Assembly (NCBI RefSeq): GCF_019703855.1
Contig: NZ_AP024086.1
Coordinates: 3,306,501-3,370,500 of the forward strand
Reading direction: 5' to 3'
DNA length: 64,000 bases
Source of the DNA: Desulfomarina profundi
GTDB taxonomy: Bacteria; Desulfobacterota; Desulfobulbia; Desulfobulbales; Desulfocapsaceae
Numbering within the stretch: position 1 is the first letter of the stretch; every line of letters starts with the position of its first letter. A program made the position numbers and the translations under genes. The notes beneath the pieces are model-generated. The model saw only the letters and a list, made by a program, of their open reading frames with translations. It had not been told where the DNA came from and made no database searches. Below, piece after piece: positions 59,818-64,000 of this stretch.

Positions 59818-60510
59818 ATGAAAAATATTTTTACTGCAGCATTACTGTCGTTATTATTCTTTTCTGCCAATTGTTATGCCCTGCCCATGGCAACTGATGA
59901 CCTTTGGGATATCAGCCAGGGAAGCAGTGTTACAGGAAACAGTGGAATTCTTTTTAACTCAAATCAAACCGGGATGTTTGGGGGTTATACTTCTGCTGCT
60001 GCGGAACCTCCAAATACAATTTTTTCAGACTACCAACAAGCCGGCACATTGCACTGGATAGAATGGCAGACACCTTCAGAAATAACCTTGCGAAGTTTTA
60101 ATCTGGTTGCTTTCCATGATGGCCGACCGTATGATATGACACACAGAGGATTTGATACATTTAATCTGCTTTCATCAGTCGATGGTACAACCTGGAACCA
60201 GATATACACCTATGACACAGACCCGGACGGTGATCTTTTATATGGAGGTGGAGTTACCTATACAAACCCGGCGGCCCTTGAGCTGGCTGCGGATCTCAGC
60301 ACTCCGGTCTTCGCCAAATACTTTCGAGCGGAATTTGTCCAGACAGGACAAGGTATAAACGGCTCCGGCCCGAGAATTCTTGAACTTGACGGATATGACA
60401 CATTTCTCGATGGTTCAACAGGTGGTGACCCCGTTCCGGAACCGGCGACCATACTTCTTTTCGGTGCAGGTATTGCCTGCCTTGGCGGTTTACGTCTGAG
60501 AAAAGCATAG
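59818..60510 (+). CDS. PEP-CTERM sorting-domain protein
   Basis: A 230-residue exported protein. The signal peptide ends near NCYA (residues 1-21). The central domain is beta-rich with discoidin-like features (GTLHWIEWQTPSEITLRSFNLVA; FAKYFRAEFVQ). The C-terminus is a canonical PEP-CTERM signal: VPEPATILLFGAGIACLGG followed by basic LRLRKA. Exosortase systems cut at this site and attach the protein at the cell surface or matrix. No exosortase gene lies in the window. Single gene with its own terminator. Confidence 0.92.
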   Translation: MKNIFTAALLSLLFFSANCYALPMATDDLWDISQGSSVTGNSGILFNSNQTGMFGGYTSAAAEPPNTIFSDYQQAGTLHWIEWQTPSEITLRSFNLVAFHDGRPYDMTHRGFDTFNLLSSVDGTTWNQIYTYDTDPDGDLLYGGGVTYTNPAALELAADLSTPVFAKYFRAEFVQTGQGINGSGPRILELDGYDTFLDGSTGGDPVPEPATILLFGAGIACLGGLRLRKA

Positions 60511-60645
60511 AACTGCTAACAGCTTACAATCTTCCCGGATTGCTGTGCGTTTGATGAATCAATTATATTAAACATTTTCACTGTATTTTCAGCAGATTGC
60601 TCAAGGTAACATCACAAAAGCGCCACGGAGGAATCTTATAGATTT

Positions 60646-61389
60646 TCAAGGCAGATCCTTGACAGGCTCTGCCTTTTTTAAATCCACCTTGAGGGAACTT
60701 CCGTTTTTCCGGCTAAATTCTTTCTCTCGCAACGTTTGCCGTAAAGTACCCCTCCTGAACACCAGCACTTCCTCCGCCATAAGACTCATCTCCTCGACCG
60801 AGTGACTGATAAACAGAAAAGGAATCCCACATTCTTCAAACAGTTTCAGTAAATAGCAGATAATCTGTTTTTTCAGTTGTGAATCAAGCCCTGTAAGGGG
60901 TTCATCCATCAGGATCAGCTGTGGACAGGAAAGAACAGTACGACCAAGAGCAACCCGCTGCTGTTCCCCTCCGGAAAGAGCAGTCACCTTTCTGTCAAGA
61001 AGATGCTCCAGCTCAAGCACCTCTATAATTTTCCCAGGTTCCTCCTTTCGCAAAATCGGAGCAATACGTTTCCAGCCATAGAGCAGATTCCGGCGAACAC
61101 TCATATGGGGAAAGAGATACCCATGCTGAAAAACAACACCCGTTCTTCGTTTTTGCGGTTTGAGATTAATTTGTTCTTCACTGTCAAAAAGTATCTCATT
61201 GTGCAGAACAATTCTTCCCTTATCAGGTGTCAACAACCCCGCCAGCATGAGCATCAATGTAGACTTGCCACTACCGGATGGCCCGAAAATCCCGCATCTT
61301 TCCGAAGAAGTCTCAAACGCTGCCTTAAAATTAAAATCCCCTCTTTTCAAATGGATATCAACTTGAAGATTCATTGGTTTTACCGCCAT
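60646..61389 (-). CDS. modC: Molybdate ABC transporter ATP-binding protein, short form
   Basis: A 247-residue ATPase powering molybdate (or tungstate) uptake. Walker [24 protein letters not shown], signature LSGGEQQRVALGR, Walker B LILMDEPLTGLD and FISHSVEEM. It lacks the C-terminal molbindin/TOBE domain of the usual 350-residue ModC. Overlaps modB by 10 bp. Last gene of the operon; its 3' end carries the terminator of the convergent PEP-CTERM gene. Confidence 0.9.
   Translation of the reverse strand: MAVKPMNLQVDIHLKRGDFNFKAAFETSSERCGIFGPSGSGKSTLMLMLAGLLTPDKGRIVLHNEILFDSEEQINLKPQKRRTGVVFQHGYLFPHMSVRRNLLYGWKRIAPILRKEEPGKIIEVLELEHLLDRKVTALSGGEQQRVALGRTVLSCPQLILMDEPLTGLDSQLKKQIICYLLKLFEECGIPFLFISHSVEEMSLMAEEVLVFRRGTLRQTLREKEFSRKNGSSLKVDLKKAEPVKDLP
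60648..60679 (+). terminator. Terminator of the PEP-CTERM gene, embedded in the modC 3' end
   Basis: AAGGCAGA (60648-60655) pairs with TCTGCCTT (60668-60675) and is followed by Ts, in the plus-strand direction. The same bases encode the last residues of ModC on the other strand. Confidence 0.75.
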
Positions 61390-62060
61390 TTTAAAGCTGA
61401 ACCACCGGCTTCACTTACCAGCAGAACAAAAAAGGAAAGAGAAATTGATACCGCACAGAGGACAAGAGCCATGGAATCCTGCCCCGGTGTACTGGTGTAA
61501 TCATAGATTGCCAGCGGAATAGTCTGGGAAACGCCGGGAATATTGCCAGCCAGGATAATTGTTGCCCCGAACTCTCCCAGGCTCCTGGCAAACATCAATG
61601 TCATTCCTCCGATAATTGCCCTGGCGGAAAGGGGAATAATAATTGAAACAACTATATCCCACCAGGGAGCACCCAGGGTTCTTGCAGCCTGCAGGTATTG
61701 CTCCTTAATGGAATCCATACCGATACGAATGGATCGCACCAGCAGGGGAAAGCCGACAACCGCCGAGGCAATTACCGCACCTTTTGCTGTAAAAACTACT
61801 GTAATTCCAAATTGTTCCAGAAATGGCCCCAAAACCCCAGAACTTCCAAAGACAAGAAGAAGCAGGTAACCGGTCACTATCGGCGGTAGAACCAGGGGAA
61901 GGTTGACGATTCCTTCGAAAACCGCCCGTCCAGGTATCCGGGTAAAGGAAAAAATACAGGCAACTCCAAAACCAAAAGGAAGCGAAATCAAGGTGGCTGC
62001 TGTTGCAACTTTGATGGAAAGCAAGACAGCCTGTGTATCCTGGGGAGTCAAAGATATCAT
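61380..62060 (-). CDS. modB: Molybdate ABC transporter permease
   Basis: A 226-residue inner-membrane permease with five or six helices. PLVLPPIVTGYLLL and the EAA-type loop ARTLGAPWWDIVVSIIIPLSARAIIGG are ModB features, with GEFGATIILAGNIPG after it. Its ATG overlaps the modA stop by 4 bp (ATGA) and its end overlaps modC. Confidence 0.94.
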   Translation of the reverse strand: MISLTPQDTQAVLLSIKVATAATLISLPFGFGVACIFSFTRIPGRAVFEGIVNLPLVLPPIVTGYLLLLVFGSSGVLGPFLEQFGITVVFTAKGAVIASAVVGFPLLVRSIRIGMDSIKEQYLQAARTLGAPWWDIVVSIIIPLSARAIIGGMTLMFARSLGEFGATIILAGNIPGVSQTIPLAIYDYTSTPGQDSMALVLCAVSISLSFFVLLVSEAGGSALKWR

Positions 62061-62814
62061 GGATCTACGACCGTAAACCCGTATTGTTTCAAAAGTTCAT
62101 GGACTCTCGAAGTACTTAAAAATGAAAGGAACTGAACAGCTTCTCTCTTCTTTGACCCTCTGAACGTAAGACCTGCCGGATAGATCACCGGATCATAAAA
62201 CATCAGGGGAACCGTAAAAAGTATTTCTGCACTCTTCGCCTGAAGTCCATCAGTTCGATAAACAAAAGCTCCATCAACCTCCCCCGCTCGGCATACATCA
62301 GGGCCTGTCGCACATCTTTTGCCATCACCAGTTTATGGTCGGCCATAATTTTTTTATAAAAACCACTTCTCTCCATTGCCTGTACCGCATATTGTCCACC
62401 CGGCACACTTTTCGGGCTGCCAATGGCAATTCGGGAAAGTTGCATGATATCATCTATTTTTCTTAGATTATCCCTTTTTCCCCCAAGAAATACCAAGCTG
62501 TTTCCTGCCAGGTTCATAACGGTTTGCTTATTTATTTTCTTTTCCTCAACCAGATAATCCATCCATTTTTGATTTGCTGAGATAAAGAGATCTACAGGTG
62601 CTCCCTGTTCAATCTGTTTTGCCAGGGAACCGGAGGAGGCAAGATTCAGTATGCATTCTGTTTCAGGATGAGCCTCTTCATAGGCTGCAACTATATTCTT
62701 AAATACGGTTGTAAGGCTCGCAGCTACAGAAAGTCTCACCGTCTGCGCACGAAGAGGAAGTGATGACAGCAATAATACCAGGCAGACAATTCCAGGTAGG
62801 ATTCTTTTTTTCAT
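62057..62814 (-). CDS. modA: Molybdate-binding periplasmic protein, frame broken once
   Basis: A restored 252-residue binding protein. The signal peptide ends near LPLRA; the mature part has VAASLTTVFKNIVAAYEE, ASSGSLAKQIEQGAPVDLFISA and IGSPKSVPGGQYA, which hold the oxyanion ligands. At 62281-62285 the coding strand has five Gs; a sixth restores MYAERGEVDGAFVYRTDG and a C-terminus ending KQYGFTVVDP. The ATG at 62814 has GGAG nine bases upstream; a TTG at 62832 precedes that site and is rejected. First gene of modABC. Confidence 0.93.
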
Positions 62815-62828
62815 GCTGATTACTCCTT

Positions 62829-62854
62829 TCAATATATTTTATAATATATAACGA
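62829..62854 (-). promoter_or_regulatory. ModE-like operator upstream of modA
   Basis: A 26-base near-palindrome with ends TCAATATATT and AATATATAACGA. It matches the 26-base site at 63309-63334 (read on the minus strand) at most positions and resembles the E. coli ModE box (TATATAACGA half-site). It starts 15 bases upstream of modA. Confidence 0.6.
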
Positions 62855-62911
62855 AAGTTAAAAAAATCCCTTCCACTATATGAAATAAAAAAGTTGTCTT
62901 TTTCATTTTCT

Positions 62912-62929
62912 GAAGTGCAGGATTGAGGT
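62912..62929 (+). repeat. Solo end of a family A element
   Basis: GAAGTGCAGGATTGAGGT matches the inverted left end of the 244-bp elements (CCTAAATCCTGCACTTC complement) with the G variant of the short forms. No second end is found nearby. It abuts the modE stop codon. Confidence 0.5.
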
Positions 62930-62930
62930 T

Positions 62931-63305
62931 CTATTTTGTTTCCGCCTGTAAAAAAGCAGAAAAACGTTCCTGCAGTTCCCAAAAAGCAGCCACTTCTCTC
63001 TCTCCGGCTGCAGTCAACCTGGCACCTCCTCCTCCTTTTCCACCTTTACTGGTTATTACCAGGGGATCGGGTGATTTTCTGTTCATTGAATCCACCAGGT
63101 CCCATGCATGCTTATAAGACATTTTCATGGAACGGGCAGCCCTGGATATCGAACCATGTTCACGGATTCGCTCCAGAAGAACAACCCGCCCCGTCCCGAG
63201 AAAAGTGGCGCCGTCCCGCTCCAACCAAAGTCGTCCCCGGCAGACAGTTATCCCCTCCTGCCAGGGATTTTCCCTTTTTCTGTGTACATGTCGATATGGT
63301 TTCAT
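62931..63305 (-). CDS. modE: ModE-type molybdate-responsive regulator, DNA-binding domain only
   Basis: A 124-residue LysR-like winged helix. Family features: LWLERDGATFLGTGRVVLLERIREHGSISRAARSMKMSYKHAWDLVDSMN and the GGKGGGGARLTAAGE wing. The molybdate-binding TOBE domains of full ModE are absent. It lies upstream of modABC on the same strand. Its own start is preceded at three bases by a ModE-like operator, which would allow autoregulation; no Shine-Dalgarno is visible there. Confidence 0.9.
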   Translation of the reverse strand: MKPYRHVHRKRENPWQEGITVCRGRLWLERDGATFLGTGRVVLLERIREHGSISRAARSMKMSYKHAWDLVDSMNRKSPDPLVITSKGGKGGGGARLTAAGEREVAAFWELQERFSAFLQAETK

Positions 63306-63308
63306 GTT

Positions 63309-63334
63309 TCGTTATATAAATAAAAATATATCGA
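63309..63334 (-). promoter_or_regulatory. ModE-like operator upstream of modE
   Basis: A 26-base near-palindrome; on the minus strand its halves are TCGATATATT and TATATAACGA. Same length and spacing as the site at 62829-62854. It ends 4 bases before the modE ATG. Confidence 0.6.
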
Positions 63335-63373
63335 ATGACAAGAAAAAAATACGAATAAGGAAGCTATCGGTTT

Positions 63374-64000
63374 TCAGCGGCGAATCAAAACAAGTTTGAT
63401 GGCCAGACCGATAAAAACAACCCCGGCCATACGATTAAGAACTGTCTGGGCTTTTGCCGATTGCTGAAACCATTCACCGACAGTACCGGCCAGCAGACTG
63501 ATAAGCCCAAAAACCAGAATTGTAGAAAGAATAAAGAGAAACCCGAGAAAGAGGATCTGGGGAACGATTGAACCAATGGTGGGGTCAGTAAACTGGGGAA
63601 GAAAAGCAAGAAAAAAGAGGGAAACCTTGGGATTAGTTACGTTCATGATAATCCCCCTTGAGTAGAGTTTCCAGAATCCAAGGGCTTCACCGGATATTTT
63701 TCCACCTCCTGCAATTCCCGCACGAAATGAAAGAAACGCCAGATAAAAGAGGTATGCAGCACCAATGTATTTCAGCAGGCTGAAAGCCAGGGCAGAAGCC
63801 TGAAAAATCGCCGCCACCCCCAGTGCCACTGCACTGGTATGGACAAGCAGCCCCGTACACAAACCAAAGGTAACGGCAAAACCGGCCGTTCTTCCCCACT
63901 GGGCCGCCTGGGTAAGAACAAAAAGATTGTCAGGTCCCGGAGTCAGGGCCAGCAGTACGGAGGCTGTAAAAAAAAGAAACAGTGTATCAGGCGGCAACAT
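63374..64000 (-). CDS. LysE/RhtB family amino-acid exporter
   Basis: A 208-residue inner-membrane exporter with six helices. The family motif LLALTPGPDNLFVLTQA is near the N-terminus and NVTNPKVSLFFLAFLPQF in the middle. The ATG sits at the last three bases of the window, and the N-terminus looks complete for the family. The exported amino acid or metabolite is unknown. It is on the same strand as modE but 68 bp upstream of it, with the modE operator in between. Confidence 0.92.
   Translation of the reverse strand: MLPPDTLFLFFTASVLLALTPGPDNLFVLTQAAQWGRTAGFAVTFGLCTGLLVHTSAVALGVAAIFQASALAFSLLKYIGAAYLFYLAFLSFRAGIAGGGKISGEALGFWKLYSRGIIMNVTNPKVSLFFLAFLPQFTDPTIGSIVPQILFLGFLFILSTILVFGLISLLAGTVGEWFQQSAKAQTVLNRMAGVVFIGLAIKLVLIRR

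Overview
The window reads as a contiguous piece of a mid-GC, Gram-negative, anaerobic marine-type bacterium, most likely a Desulfobacterota member (Desulfobulbales-like). The evidence is indirect: a tungsten/molybdenum aldehyde:ferredoxin oxidoreductase with a polyferredoxin, two TRAP transporters, a single-chain class I fumarase, citramalate synthase, a PEP-CTERM protein, a REC-DUF3369-HD-GYP regulator and a purine BMP-type ABC system. No rRNA or taxonomic marker is present, so the placement is an inference.

Layout. 1-15 kb: a truncated disulfide oxidoreductase, citramalate synthase, an HD-GYP regulator, a MarR-like regulator, a periplasmic binding protein paired with a hybrid histidine kinase, TRAP operon 1, tRNA-Ser(CGA), a zinc metallopeptidase and prephenate dehydratase. 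15-24 kb: TRAP operon 2, divergent from a fused HyuA-HyuB/5-oxoprolinase, then malate dehydrogenase. 24-36 kb: aldehyde:ferredoxin oxidoreductase plus polyferredoxin, TerC, and a long minus-strand run of a polar amino-acid ABC transporter followed by a BMP-type purine ABC transporter that contains a xanthine/guanine phosphoribosyltransferase gene. 36-38 kb: an EamA exporter and a PfkB kinase. 38.2-56.7 kb: an 18.5-kb plus-strand type I secretion operon. 57-64 kb: a crotonase, fumarase, PEP-CTERM protein, modABC-modE with two matching operators, and a LysE exporter.

The standout is the secretion operon. It encodes an HlyB-type ABC transporter, HlyD, an HlyC-type lysine acyltransferase, a TolC-like porin, a lipoprotein, two tandem near-duplicate exported proteins of unknown family, and a cargo of about 2,996 residues. 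The cargo has an alpha/beta-hydrolase (GHSKG) head, helical repeats and a hydrophobic segment, about 13 cadherin-like repeats and an EF-hand-like calcium module. I see no canonical RTX nonapeptides.

Two cross-cutting patterns matter for any reader. (1) Twelve single-base frame breaks interrupt nine otherwise healthy genes. Eleven lie in a G or C run that is clearly one base short, and the twelfth (the PfkB kinase) is best explained the same way. This looks like homopolymer under-calling, not gene decay, so coordinates below span the restored genes. (2) Three families of small inverted-repeat elements (about 61-64 and 244 bp; 162 bp; about 227 bp) occupy most of the longer intergenic gaps.
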